64,000 nucleotides of DNA from Bacteroidota bacterium (GTDB lineage Bacteria > Bacteroidota > Bacteroidia > Chitinophagales > Chitinophagaceae): assembly GCA_016706595.1 (NCBI GenBank), contig JADJJH010000007.1, forward strand, positions 62,001-126,000. Direction: 5' to 3'. A model generated the notes under the pieces. It saw nothing but the letters and a program-made list of their open reading frames with translations. It ran no database searches and was not told where the DNA came from. Within the stretch, counting starts at the first letter, position 1, and each line of letters opens with the position of its first letter. Made by a program: the position numbers and the translations under genes. Shown one piece after another: positions 37,958-47,098 of this stretch.

Positions 37958-39835
37958 TTAGCGCTTCCTTACATCTTCAAACACCAATTGTTGAAAACTG
38001 AGTGCTTTATTCAATAAGTTTTTTTGCAAGATAGAATCGGCAATATCGCTATTGGCAACTAAAGGGTTTGCTAAATATGAAGCCGCATATCCATATTGAT
38101 TGATATAACCAGAGCCTCCAAAAAATACATAATATGCCGATGATGGAGTTGAAGGATTAAGCACATCACGTGACCATGTATAGCGAGTTGCAGGAATTTG
38201 TAATTGATGTAAAATGGTTTTTGCCAGATCAAGATGTGAAACACTATTCGTCCAAGTTTTGCCTTGCCATTCTTTTTTTAAAGCGCCACCTGTAAATAGT
38301 AAAGGGATATGACTATGCATGGGTAAAGATGGATTCCATTGCTTAATCGTGTTATGACTATGATCGGCAACTACCACAAAAAGTGTATGTTGATACCAAG
38401 CTTGTTTTTTGGCTTCATCAAAAAATTTGCCCAAATGAATATCGGCATAATGCATCGATTCGGTATATAACTTTTCAGGATCTTGGTCAGTAGATTTCCA
38501 ATGATCACTTGGGGTATAATCATAAGGCATATGACTACTCACAGTAAAAAATCCTTGTAAAAAAGGTTGCTTCTTAGTATTTAATACTTTCAATAATTCA
38601 GGAAAAGTATATTCATCATGTACACCTAATCGTCCTTGAGGATATTGTTGAAAATCTTTTTGTTCAATTAATTCATCAAATTTTTTCTCTAATAAATAGC
38701 CACGTAAATTACCATAAACCAAATCGCCACCAAACATAAACGACGAAGAGTAACCATGCTCATTGAGTTCTTCACTGATACATGGCAAGCCGGCAACTTT
38801 TGATGGTTGGTTTATAATTGCCATTCGCGATGCTGATGGATAAGCACTTAAAACAGCCGGTATACCTTGATCAGAAACATAGGCATGGGCATAGGCTTTT
38901 GAAAAAAGTAAACCTTCATTACATAATTTATTAAACTGCGGAGTGCATCCTTCAATTCCGCCAAGTACACTAATATTATCGGCACTCCAACTTTCAAGAA
39001 AAATAAAAACAAGATTAGGCCGGCTTTCATTGAGGATAGAAATACTACTATCATCACGATTTGCATAATCATCAGCAATGAATTGCATGGCTTCTGCATG
39101 GCTTCTAAATGTATACACCGAGGTTTCTGGAATATTAGATTTGATTGTGGCATCTTGTAAAATATTATAGAAAGGGTTTACCGCAATATCATTGGCCAAT
39201 ACATCATTACTAAAATAGGCGATGCTTTGATTTATTGGAATACCAGTAACCCCTCCACGAATTAATATGATGCCTATACCAACAGATAGAAGAAAATATA
39301 TTGTTCCTTGTATAGATCGTTGTGTAATGGAACCGACATTTTGTGAGCTCAATTGTTTGTGAATGATTTTGCGATACAGCCAAATAAAAGGAAAGGAAAA
39401 TAAAAAGAGAAGTAAAAAAAATAGGAATAGTAATTGTGGTGATATGGTTTTGAATACTTCGGACGGATTTTTAAAATGATCGAGGGCCTGCATATTAATT
39501 TTTGCATTCCATTCGCGGTATAAGCCTGCATCTGAAATTCCGGTAGCAGAATACACAATGATTAAAATTCCAATAATGTAAAGACAAGCCTTTTTTGCTT
39601 TTTCATGTTGTGAAATAAAAAATACTACCGAAAGCAAAAGGGGTATTCCCAATAAAATAGTGGCAGTGGCAATATCTAATTTATAGCCTGCAATAAAGGC
39701 TTGATAAATGTCGAGAGGTTTACGAATTCGATGGCCAATAGGCATTTGATACAACACAAAAAATATGCGTTGCACAAAAAAGAGTAGTTGCCAAAAAGCA
39801 AATAAATATATTGAATATAAAAGCAATTTTTTCAT
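37958..39835 (-). CDS. LTA-synthase/phosphoglycerol-transferase-like membrane sulfatase-fold protein
   Basis: The 625-aa protein has about five transmembrane segments in residues 1-210, then an extracytoplasmic alkaline-phosphatase-superfamily domain (about 270-580): NLVFIFLESWSADN (metal-binding Glu), YVSDQGIPAVLSAYPS, GYSSSFMFGGDLVYGN, HMPYDYTPSDHW, and VVVADHSHN (metal ligands). In this family the nucleophile is usually Thr; here the matching position is Ser321. Relatives transfer phosphoglycerol or phosphoethanolamine from a lipid to a surface glycan or lipid. The acceptor is unknown, and lipoteichoic acid itself is not expected in a Gram-negative cell. It faces gpmI and follows the GNAT-like gene on the same strand. 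Confidence 0.85.
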   Translation of the reverse strand: MKKLLLYSIYLFAFWQLLFFVQRIFFVLYQMPIGHRIRKPLDIYQAFIAGYKLDIATATILLGIPLLLSVVFFISQHEKAKKACLYIIGILIIVYSATGISDAGLYREWNAKINMQALDHFKNPSEVFKTISPQLLFLFFLLLFLFSFPFIWLYRKIIHKQLSSQNVGSITQRSIQGTIYFLLSVGIGIILIRGGVTGIPINQSIAYFSNDVLANDIAVNPFYNILQDATIKSNIPETSVYTFRSHAEAMQFIADDYANRDDSSISILNESRPNLVFIFLESWSADNISVLGGIEGCTPQFNKLCNEGLLFSKAYAHAYVSDQGIPAVLSAYPSASRMAIINQPSKVAGLPCISEELNEHGYSSSFMFGGDLVYGNLRGYLLEKKFDELIEQKDFQQYPQGRLGVHDEYTFPELLKVLNTKKQPFLQGFFTVSSHMPYDYTPSDHWKSTDQDPEKLYTESMHYADIHLGKFFDEAKKQAWYQHTLFVVVADHSHNTIKQWNPSLPMHSHIPLLFTGGALKKEWQGKTWTNSVSHLDLAKTILHQLQIPATRYTWSRDVLNPSTPSSAYYVFFGGSGYINQYGYAASYLANPLVANSDIADSILQKNLLNKALSFQQLVFEDVRKR

Positions 39836-39860
39836 CGAGCGGTATACCTATTTACATTCA

Positions 39861-41015
39861 TCAAGACAAAATCGGGTGACGAACAAATTCTTTATGTTTA
39901 TCAAACAAAAAGCGATAGGTGGTGAGTCGCCTTACTTCATGTGCTTCTAAATTGTGGGCGAGGTTTACCATTTTGGGATTAAAATCGCCTATCCATTGCA
40001 TTTCATATTTATCATATCGTCTGTTGGGTTGAACTACTTTCCCGCATTCAACAATCATGTATGCATCTGCACCTTTACCTTGCCATTCGGGCACCACACC
40101 ATACACAATACCTACAAATCGTTTACATGCACCTGTTAGTTTCAAATATAAAAAGTGAAGTTTTTGCATCCATCCAAATTTGCCATTAAAATGTTTGAAG
40201 TATTGATTTAAATCGGGGATATTCACCCACATGGCAATGGGTTCGTTTTTATGATAAACAAACCAAGTAATTTTTTCATCTATTACCGGTTTCATTTTTC
40301 CGAAAATTAATTTCGCTTGTTTTAACTCTATGGTTTTTCCTCCACCGTGTTTTGCCCAAGCTTTATTGTAAATCGTTGTGAAATCTTGAGCAAATTTATC
40401 GAGATTATCTTTGCGAATATGTTGTACGCTAAAATCGGGATGATTTGCATAGTGATGATGCCACTTTAACATTTTTTCGCTGAGTGGTGTGCTTACATCC
40501 ATGCCAAAACATAATTGATGAAAATAGGGTTGAAAGCCATAGTTTTCGAAAAGGGATTTATAATAGGCAGGATGATAGTTCATACAATACAAAGGCTCAT
40601 CAAATCCGTTTACCAATAAGCCCCACCAACGATCGCGTTCACCAAAATTAATAGGACCATCCATGGCCTCCATGCCTCGTGAATGTAACCAAACTTTAGC
40701 TGCATCAAATAATATATTAGCAGCCTCATGATCATCCACACATTCAAAAAAACCAATACCACCTGTAGGTTGATCCTGAGGGTATTTTTTATTTACAAAA
40801 ACAGCAATCCGTCCTATGTTTTGTAATTCATGATTTTGTAATAGCCAACGTTCACATTCACCATGTCGAAAAAATTTATTCTTTGTTTTGTCAAATACTT
40901 CTTCAATGTCTTTATCAAGCGGACGAATATAATTTTTATCGTTTTTATAAATCGATAAAGGCATTTCAAGAAAGGCTTTTTCGAGCAATGGGTTATCTAC
41001 AACTATAATTTTCAT
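39861..41015 (-). CDS. GNAT-like acyltransferase family protein (384 aa)
   Basis: The start at 41015 (MKIIVVDNPLLEKAFLEMP) is chosen over the longer frame from 41111 because a TATCTTTG box ends six bases before it and the upstream residues look non-coding. Motifs such as YPQDQPTGGIGFFECVDD, DGPINFGERDRWWGLLVNGF and VVPEWQGKGADAYMIVECG are those of a double-GNAT family widespread in Bacteroidota and usually annotated as hypothetical or N-acetyltransferase. Its substrate is unknown. It is followed after 25 bases by the LTA-synthase-like gene and is likely co-transcribed with it. Confidence 0.75.
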   Translation of the reverse strand: MKIIVVDNPLLEKAFLEMPLSIYKNDKNYIRPLDKDIEEVFDKTKNKFFRHGECERWLLQNHELQNIGRIAVFVNKKYPQDQPTGGIGFFECVDDHEAANILFDAAKVWLHSRGMEAMDGPINFGERDRWWGLLVNGFDEPLYCMNYHPAYYKSLFENYGFQPYFHQLCFGMDVSTPLSEKMLKWHHHYANHPDFSVQHIRKDNLDKFAQDFTTIYNKAWAKHGGGKTIELKQAKLIFGKMKPVIDEKITWFVYHKNEPIAMWVNIPDLNQYFKHFNGKFGWMQKLHFLYLKLTGACKRFVGIVYGVVPEWQGKGADAYMIVECGKVVQPNRRYDKYEMQWIGDFNPKMVNLAHNLEAHEVRRLTTYRFLFDKHKEFVRHPILS

Positions 41016-41604
41016 GCGCAGCAAAGATAGATTTAGTTTGCAAGCTAAAAAGGTTTTGTGCAGACAAATCATTTTGGTTAGATTTGTAAGACATAACAAA
41101 AACTTGTTCAAGTTTCAACGAAATATTGCCTTTTTAATTTTAGTATTTTTTCTGTTTGCACAGGGATTGAATTTGCTTGTGGGTATTTCATCAAATTATC
41201 ATAAACAAGAGGTAAGATCAAAGATTCACAAAAGAAATGATCTCATCAGCTTATCTTTTACTAAAGATGAATGGCGTAAAATACATTTTATCAAACATGA
41301 TGAAATTGAAGTACAAGGAAGCATGTTTGATATTCGAGATATTCAGATTTTAAAGGATAAGGTTGTAATTGTTGGGCATTTCGATACCAAGGATGATAAT
41401 TTACAAGCATTGTCGAAGGCTGGGTATAAAAATGAGAAGGAACAAAGTAAGCAATACTCATTTTTTATGTCGCTATATTTTGAAGGGCAAAGTGAATTCA
41501 CGTATCGTGTATTTTTCAATGAACAAAAGCACTTCCAAACTATAGAAGTTCAATTAATGGCAAGCAAACAAGCCATCGAATCCCCTCCGCCCGAATTTGT
41601 ATAA
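41014..41604 (+). CDS. Small single-pass membrane protein of unknown function upstream of TonB receptor
   Basis: The protein is 196 aa from the ATG at 41014, which overlaps the divergent start at 41015. A TTG near 41103 would give a more compact protein, so the start is uncertain. One transmembrane segment (IAFLILVFFLFAQGLNLLVG, about residues 38-57) is followed by a soluble domain (LSFTKDEWRKIHFIKHDEIEVQGSMFDI...) ending in PPPEF. I do not recognise a family. Its place, 142 bases before the TonB-dependent receptor and on the same strand, suggests an accessory role in the same uptake function. Confidence 0.6.
   Translation: MRSKDRFSLQAKKVLCRQIILVRFVRHNKNLFKFQRNIAFLILVFFLFAQGLNLLVGISSNYHKQEVRSKIHKRNDLISLSFTKDEWRKIHFIKHDEIEVQGSMFDIRDIQILKDKVVIVGHFDTKDDNLQALSKAGYKNEKEQSKQYSFFMSLYFEGQSEFTYRVFFNEQKHFQTIEVQLMASKQAIESPPPEFV
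41022..41029 (-). promoter_or_regulatory. -7 box of the GNAT-like gene
   Basis: TATCTTTG on the minus strand is a perfect TAnnTTTG match, six bases before the ATG at 41015. It implies a transcript with almost no 5' leader and fixes the start choice. Confidence 0.55.
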
Positions 41605-41746
41605 AGAACCCTTTCCTGCATAGTTTCACCTTCACTGATTTTACTATCGATAACTATGAATTGGAATTTTCGAAATAGAAATAGTCATACCTTAAAATGC
41701 AAGTCATTTTATTAGGTATCAAATTCATTTACTTCAAATAAAAAAC

Positions 41747-43966
41747 ATGCAAAAATTATTCATACTCTGTGTATGTATGATTGGCATTTATGCTAATACA
41801 TACGCACAAACACAAGAACAAAAAGATTCAATAAAAGAAACCAGCTTACATCAAGTGGTTATTTCGGGAAGTAAATTCTCGGAAAAGAAAAAGAACATCG
41901 TACAAAAGGTAGATGTCATTACGTCCAAACAAATGAGCCAAATGAATGCACAATCAACTGCTGATGTGCTTAGCAATACCGGGCAAGTGTTTGTACAAAA
42001 AAGTCAGCAAGGCGGCGGCAGTCCGGTTATACGGGGCTTCGAAGCAAGTCGTATACAACTGAATATTGATGGTATTCGCCATAACAATGCAATTTTCAGA
42101 GCTGGGCATTTACAAAATATCATCAGCTTCGATAATAATTCATTAGAGCGAGTGGAAGTTTTAAACGGACCTGCGTCTACCTTACATGGAAGTGATGCAT
42201 TAGGTGGTGTAATCCTTCTAAAAACGATAGACCCTAAATTTGGAAATACTGCCAAAGTAAAGTATACCGGTTCACAAGCGATGCTGAGATACTCGACGGT
42301 AAATCAAGAGAAGACGGCCAATGTGGGGATTCATTTTGGGAATCAAACATTAGCATCTTTTACCAATATCACCTTCTCAAAATTTGAAGATATGAGGATG
42401 GGCAAGAATGGAGTGGATTCGATTATGAAACTATGGAAGAAAAATTTTGTAGTTGCACAGGTCAATGGAAAGGATACGATGCTCAAGAATGATGATCCTT
42501 ATACCCAATCCCCTTCAGGATATCATCAATTCGATATACTACAAAAATTCAGTTATAAGCCCAATGAAAAAATGAAACATGGCATCAATTTGCAATTATC
42601 GAATTCATCTGATATTCCACGTTATGATCGTTTAACCGAAACGGCTAATGGATTGCCTAAAAACGCTGAATGGTATTATGGTCCGCAATTTAGAACCTTA
42701 GCAGCTTACAATTTGGAGGCAAGCAATGTGAAAGGATTTTTTAATGATATTACCGCTACTATAAATCATCAGTTTTTAACTGAGAGTCGACATAACCGAA
42801 ATTTCGGGAAACCAACTATTGCGCATCGCACCGAAAAAATTCATGTAGTGGGTTACAATATGGCAGGTAGAAGAAAGCAAGGTAATCATGAACTTACACT
42901 TGGAACCGATGGGCAATTTAATTTTCTGAAATCACAGGCACATAAAACCGATATTTTTACCGGAACTGAAACGAAGATTGATACTCGGTATCCGGATGGC
43001 GATAATACGATGAATTTGTTTGGGTTGTACCTTCAGCACACTGCTAAATTTAATGACAACAAAGTGGTGATTAATGATGGCTTGCGCTTAAGTTATACTA
43101 GTTTACATTCAACATTAGTTGATACCTCAGTACAATTTCATATACCGATTACCGATTTAAAACAAAACAATAAGGCACTTACCGGTAATGTAGGAATAGC
43201 CTATATGCCAGATGATGAACTTCGGTTTACAGCAAATATTTCAAGCGGATTTCGATCGCCGAATTTTGATGACATGACCAAAGTTTTTGAATCGAATAAT
43301 AGTATGTTGATTGTACCTAATAAAGATTTAAAACCAGAATATACAAAAAACGCTGAAGTAGGCATGCAGTTTAATAATGGAATTATTGATTTGAGTGTGT
43401 ATGGATTTTATACCCAATTTACGAATGCTATTGTAACCAGTTTTTTTACTTATGAAGGGCAAGATTCAATGTTGTATAATGGCGTCATGACTAAAGTGTA
43501 TGCGAGTCAAAACAAAGCAGAAGCCTTTTTATATGGTGGTGGTGGCGAATTAACTTGGCGTCCGGTTCGATATTTATCGGTACATGGTTCAGTTAATTAT
43601 ACATATGGAAGATATAATCAAGATGATACTTTATTAGTTCCTTTGGATCATGTGCCACCTGTAACCGGAAGATTGAGTATTCGGTATGCAAAAAGCAAAT
43701 GGTATACTGAATTGTATAGTTTATTTAATGGCAAGAAAAAATTATACGATTATAATTTAGCCGGCGAAGATAATTTACCGTATGCGACACCATACGGAAT
43801 GCCAAGTTGGTATACCATTAATTTTAGGGCTGGAGTAACGCTTGCTAAATATGTACAACTTCAGGCCGGTATCGAAAATATCTTAGATAAAAACTATCGT
43901 TATTTTGCTTCAGGGATGAATGCAGCAGGAAGAAATTTTGTATTGGCAGTAAGATTTAAATACTAG
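41747..43966 (+). CDS. TonB-dependent outer-membrane receptor (haem/haemoglobin-type)
   Basis: The 739-aa protein has a signal peptide (MQKLFILCVCMIGIYANTYAQ). The plug domain (about residues 35-170) includes the TonB-box-like SLHQVVISGSKF, STADVLSNTGQVFVQKS, SPVIRGFEASRIQLNIDGIRHN and LERVEVLNGPASTLHGSDALGGVI. A 22-strand beta barrel follows, ending in the terminal aromatic strand FVLAVRFKY. The plug and barrel wording (GIRHNNAIFRAGHLQN, SGFRSPNFDDM, GIENILDKNYR) resembles the haemin/haemoglobin receptor branch. The substrate remains a guess; cobalamin or metal complexes are alternatives. A small membrane protein gene precedes it. Confidence 0.9.
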   Translation: MQKLFILCVCMIGIYANTYAQTQEQKDSIKETSLHQVVISGSKFSEKKKNIVQKVDVITSKQMSQMNAQSTADVLSNTGQVFVQKSQQGGGSPVIRGFEASRIQLNIDGIRHNNAIFRAGHLQNIISFDNNSLERVEVLNGPASTLHGSDALGGVILLKTIDPKFGNTAKVKYTGSQAMLRYSTVNQEKTANVGIHFGNQTLASFTNITFSKFEDMRMGKNGVDSIMKLWKKNFVVAQVNGKDTMLKNDDPYTQSPSGYHQFDILQKFSYKPNEKMKHGINLQLSNSSDIPRYDRLTETANGLPKNAEWYYGPQFRTLAAYNLEASNVKGFFNDITATINHQFLTESRHNRNFGKPTIAHRTEKIHVVGYNMAGRRKQGNHELTLGTDGQFNFLKSQAHKTDIFTGTETKIDTRYPDGDNTMNLFGLYLQHTAKFNDNKVVINDGLRLSYTSLHSTLVDTSVQFHIPITDLKQNNKALTGNVGIAYMPDDELRFTANISSGFRSPNFDDMTKVFESNNSMLIVPNKDLKPEYTKNAEVGMQFNNGIIDLSVYGFYTQFTNAIVTSFFTYEGQDSMLYNGVMTKVYASQNKAEAFLYGGGGELTWRPVRYLSVHGSVNYTYGRYNQDDTLLVPLDHVPPVTGRLSIRYAKSKWYTELYSLFNGKKKLYDYNLAGEDNLPYATPYGMPSWYTINFRAGVTLAKYVQLQAGIENILDKNYRYFASGMNAAGRNFVLAVRFKY

Positions 43967-43974
43967 GGGATTTT

Positions 43975-44100
43975 TATGGTAGGTTCTATAAACCCCTTAG
44001 CCGAAGCTTGCTAATATTTCAATTCCTGTGTTGACTAGCCTCAATGCAGGGATTGAAATATTTGCATAGCAAGGCATCAGAGGTTTTAGAACCAACCTAT
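43975..44100. repeat. Very long hairpin element between TonB receptor gene and menG
   Basis: Two ~60-base arms (43975-44034 and 44041-44100) pair almost continuously around a 6-base loop CTAGCC. The best parts are AATATTTCAATTCCTG against CAGGGATTGAAATATT, and TAGGTTCT against AGAACCAACCT. The ATG at 44044 lies inside the loop-proximal right arm, which argues that the menG frame does not start there. It may be a terminator for the receptor gene, a small palindromic mobile element, or a processed RNA structure. Confidence 0.7.
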
Positions 44101-44142
44101 AATGTATTTAATTTTCAGATGCTTAGTAAAGCACAAGGGTAT

Positions 44143-44150
44143 TATATTTG
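44143..44150 (+). promoter_or_regulatory. -7 box of the menG-porT operon
   Basis: TATATTTG is a perfect TAnnTTTG match, followed by CCGC and then GTG at 44155. A TTAG about 17 bases upstream could be a weak -33 element. Confidence 0.55.
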
Positions 44151-44154
44151 CCGC

Positions 44155-44883
44155 GTGAATATAAAAGTGCTACCCGATCAGCAATCATCACTAAGTAAAA
44201 AAGAACAAGTTGAACAAATGTTCGACAGCATAGCCGGTAAATATGATTTTTTAAATCGTTTATTGTCGCTTCGAATTGATGTGCTTTGGCGTAATAAAGT
44301 AGTGAAATTATTAAAACCCTATCAGCCAAAATTAATTTTGGATGTAGCCACCGGGACAGCCGATTTAGCCCTAACCTTGATGAAGTTGAATCCCACCAAA
44401 ATTGTAGGATTGGATCTTTCACAAAATATGTTAAATATCGGACAGCAAAAAATTGATAAGCTAGGATTTCAAAATACCATTGAATTAGTAAAGGGGGATG
44501 GCGAAAATTTACCGTTCGAAAGTAATTCGTTTGATGCAGTAACCGTTGCGTTTGGCGTTCGCAATTTTGAACATCTTGAACCGGGGCTTCGTGAAATTTA
44601 TAGAGTATTAAAACCTGGCGGACAATTCATTATTCTCGAGTTTTCAAAAGTTAAAACCTTTCCATTGAAACAATTTTATTATATTTATTTCAGTTACATA
44701 ACACCGGCTATTGGTAAACTATTTAGTAAAGACAGTAAGGCTTATACTTATTTGCCAAATTCGGTAAAGGTTTTTCCCGAAGGCGAAGAATTGTGTGTAA
44801 TATTGCAACAATCCGGATTTAAACAAACGATATGCAAACCTCAAAGTTTCGGAATCGCTTCCATATACCAGTCTGTAAAGTAA
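44155..44883 (+). CDS. menG: Demethylmenaquinone methyltransferase (UbiE/MenG family)
   Basis: The GTG start at 44155 (242 aa) is preferred. The longer frame from 44044 begins inside a hairpin element, a TATATTTG box ends four bases before the GTG, and 242 aa is the usual length. The protein shows KKEQVEQMFDSIAGKYDFLN (about residues 15-34), the SAM-binding ILDVATGTADLAL (61-73), VGLDLSQNML, GDGENLPFESNSFDAVTVAFG-type motifs and the C-terminal PNSVKVFPEGEEL. It methylates demethylmenaquinone in the last step of menaquinone synthesis. Its 3' end overlaps porT by 52 bases, so the two are co-transcribed, an arrangement common in Bacteroidota. Confidence 0.9.
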   Translation: MNIKVLPDQQSSLSKKEQVEQMFDSIAGKYDFLNRLLSLRIDVLWRNKVVKLLKPYQPKLILDVATGTADLALTLMKLNPTKIVGLDLSQNMLNIGQQKIDKLGFQNTIELVKGDGENLPFESNSFDAVTVAFGVRNFEHLEPGLREIYRVLKPGGQFIILEFSKVKTFPLKQFYYIYFSYITPAIGKLFSKDSKAYTYLPNSVKVFPEGEELCVILQQSGFKQTICKPQSFGIASIYQSVK

Positions 44884-45563
44884 TTGCAGCACTGCTGCTA
44901 TTGATGTTTGCGGGTTCTTTTTCGATTCATGCGCAAAGCGAAAAAATGAATAATGCCGAGCATGATGATAAACCCTATTATTTTGGAATAACACTTGGTT
45001 TTAACACAGCACAGTATAAAGTATCACAATCTAAATACTTTACCGACTTTGATACGATTATGGATATTACACCTTTGTGGCGGCCAGGTTTTCAGTTGGG
45101 TATTTTAGGCAATTTGAGACTTTCCCGATTTATTGATATCCGCACGATTCCTTCATTTATGTTACGTGAAAAAGCTTTGCAATTCACATTAAAAGATACG
45201 GTACTTACCAATTCATTCGAATCAATTTTGTTTAGCATGCCTATTGAATTGAAGTTCAAATCTGATCGTCAAACAAATTTTCGTTTTTATGTTTGCGCCG
45301 GATCAAAGCTAGATTTTGATTTTAATGCCAATAACAAATCACGTCGTGAAAATGAAATCATTCGAATTAAGCCATTTGATTTTGGTTATAATTTGGGTTT
45401 AGGATTTGAATTTTATTTTCCAAATTTTATCTTCTCTCCCGAAATAAAAATTTCAAATGGCTTAGGTAATAGTTTAGATAGAAATTCGGATGAACCAACG
45501 AATAAGGCTATCGAAAAAATTTCAACGAGAATGCTGATCATTGGGTTTCATATCGAAGGTTAA
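44832..45563 (+). CDS. porT: PorT family protein, type IX secretion system/gliding component
   Basis: The 243-aa protein has a signal peptide (VIAALLLLMFAGSFSIHAQ) and an outer-membrane beta-barrel pattern: YYFGITLGFNTAQYKV, LWRPGFQLGILGNLRLSRFIDI, PSFMLREKALQF, YNLGLGFEFYF, RMLIIGFHIEG. This matches PorT, an outer-membrane protein needed for T9SS function, and its position right after menG is the usual one. It is the direct link to the T9SS cargo genes at 27944 and 51053. Part of the coding region overlaps the menG 3' end in another frame. Confidence 0.88.
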   Translation: MQTSKFRNRFHIPVCKVIAALLLLMFAGSFSIHAQSEKMNNAEHDDKPYYFGITLGFNTAQYKVSQSKYFTDFDTIMDITPLWRPGFQLGILGNLRLSRFIDIRTIPSFMLREKALQFTLKDTVLTNSFESILFSMPIELKFKSDRQTNFRFYVCAGSKLDFDFNANNKSRRENEIIRIKPFDFGYNLGLGFEFYFPNFIFSPEIKISNGLGNSLDRNSDEPTNKAIEKISTRMLIIGFHIEG

Positions 45564-45679
45564 ATATCAATCTTCATTCTTCAAATTTAGTAACCCAACC
45601 TTCAATAAGCTATTTGTTTTATCGATTTGAATAAAAATCTTGATGATCAGAAATTACTATCTTCGTAAAAAGAATTTTT

Positions 45680-46657
45680 ATGGAAAGGAAAGAGTTTATC
45701 CAAAAGGGAATAGTGGGAAGCGTTATGGCCTTTGTTGCTTCTTCATTTCATAAAACCATGCGTGCAGCAAATGCTATCGACAATGCCGGATACCGTGGCG
45801 TTGAAGGTGTATTTGCACCAACGAATACACATATGGTTGGTGATGGGTTTAAGGTGATGAATTTTTTTCCAAACGGGAAGGGTTTTGAAGAAAGGATGAG
45901 TCCGTTTTTCTTACTTGATTTTAATGCTGAAGTAAATTTTCCGCCGTCTGAAATATCACGAGGCGTTGGTGTTCATCCGCATCGTGGTATCGAAACTATT
46001 ACGTTTGCTTACAAAGGTGGTGTTGAACATCATGATAGTAAAGGTAACCATGGCATCATTGGCAAGGGCGATATTCAATGGATGACGGCTGGTGGTGGTG
46101 TGTTACATAAGGAATATCACGAAAAGAACTTTGATAAGAATGGTGGGGCATTTGAAATGGTTCAATTATGGATCAATTTACCAAAGCAACATAAAATGAC
46201 ACCGGCTAAATACCAAAGTATTTTACATAGTTCAAAACCAGCACATGTATTACCCAATAATATGGGTACTATTTATGTTGTTGCCGGTGAGTATCAAGGT
46301 ATACAAGGTATTGCATCCACTTTTTCGCCGGTTCATATGTATGATATGCATCTTGAAAAAAATGCAGACTTTTCATTTAAGTTACCTGCAAATTATAATA
46401 CCGGAATTTTGGTAGTTGATGGCGATATTGATTTGAATAAACATAAAGTACCTGAAAATCATTATGTGCAATTAAAGAACGAAAAAGGGGAAATCCATAT
46501 CAAAGCAAGTAAAAAATCTACATTACTCGTATTAAGTGGCGAACCATTAAATGAGCCTTATGTAAGTTATGGTCCTTTTGTAATGAACACCGAAGCAGAA
46601 ATTCATCAAGCTATTGAAGATTATAATAAAGGCAAATTTGGGTTTTTAGCTGATTAA
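45680..46657 (+). CDS. Pirin family cupin protein with N-terminal export-like segment
   Basis: The 325-aa protein has the pirin metal site VGVHPHRGIETITFAYKGGVEHHDS (His-x-His plus His; about residues 96-120) and the Glu-bearing MTAGGGVLHKEYH segment (about 136-148), followed by the C-terminal pirin cupin (about 185-310). Bacterial pirins bind iron or another metal; some act as quercetin dioxygenases and others as redox regulators. Unusually, residues 1-32 (MERKEFIQKGIVGSVMAFVASS...) look like a Tat-type signal, which would place it in the periplasm. A TATCTTCG box lies 14 bases before the start. Confidence 0.85.
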   Translation: MERKEFIQKGIVGSVMAFVASSFHKTMRAANAIDNAGYRGVEGVFAPTNTHMVGDGFKVMNFFPNGKGFEERMSPFFLLDFNAEVNFPPSEISRGVGVHPHRGIETITFAYKGGVEHHDSKGNHGIIGKGDIQWMTAGGGVLHKEYHEKNFDKNGGAFEMVQLWINLPKQHKMTPAKYQSILHSSKPAHVLPNNMGTIYVVAGEYQGIQGIASTFSPVHMYDMHLEKNADFSFKLPANYNTGILVVDGDIDLNKHKVPENHYVQLKNEKGEIHIKASKKSTLLVLSGEPLNEPYVSYGPFVMNTEAEIHQAIEDYNKGKFGFLAD

Positions 46658-47098
46658 GTTTAGCTGCTATGCACAAGGTATGATGTGATACAATATCTTC
46701 TGCTTCGCAAATGTTTAGTTCTATTCTATATTTTTATTGGCGTTACTTTCTTGAGACAACCAAGAATATGATATTGCTTTGCCGCATGCTAGTGTAAAAA
46801 CAGCGTTTCAAAATATTGAGCAGAAGTATCCTGTTTTTGGTCAATGATTTATATAAAAGCGCTTTGTTATAAAAAATTATTTTTGGCAAGATCTCAACAG
46901 AATCATGCAAGGAGTTTTTAAAAGAAGATTGCAAAGGCAAGCATACCCGAATGTTGAAGAAAAATAGAAAAAGGTTGGGTTGGTATTCTCTATAATCTAT
47001 TGATGTTTGTATTGACAGAAACTATACTTCATACATTTTAAAATTATTTGATTTATCAGGCACCTTTTATGTTTGCTGTTCAAAAAAAATTATTTACA
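46658..47098 (+). other. Intergenic region with a possible gene remnant
   Basis: There is no intact gene here. On the plus strand around 46765-46850, ALPHASVKTAFQNIEQKYPVFGQ is readable before a stop, a string like the start of PepSY-like or protein-of-unknown-function modules. Further downstream short open stretches do not join. It may be a decayed gene. The last ~100 bases serve as the leader of the 47099 gene. Confidence 0.3.

Noticed and set aside
44044..44154. Upstream ATG start for menG at 44044
   Set aside because: It lies in the arm of a long hairpin. The added residues do not match the family, and a TAnnTTTG box sits between it and the GTG at 44155.
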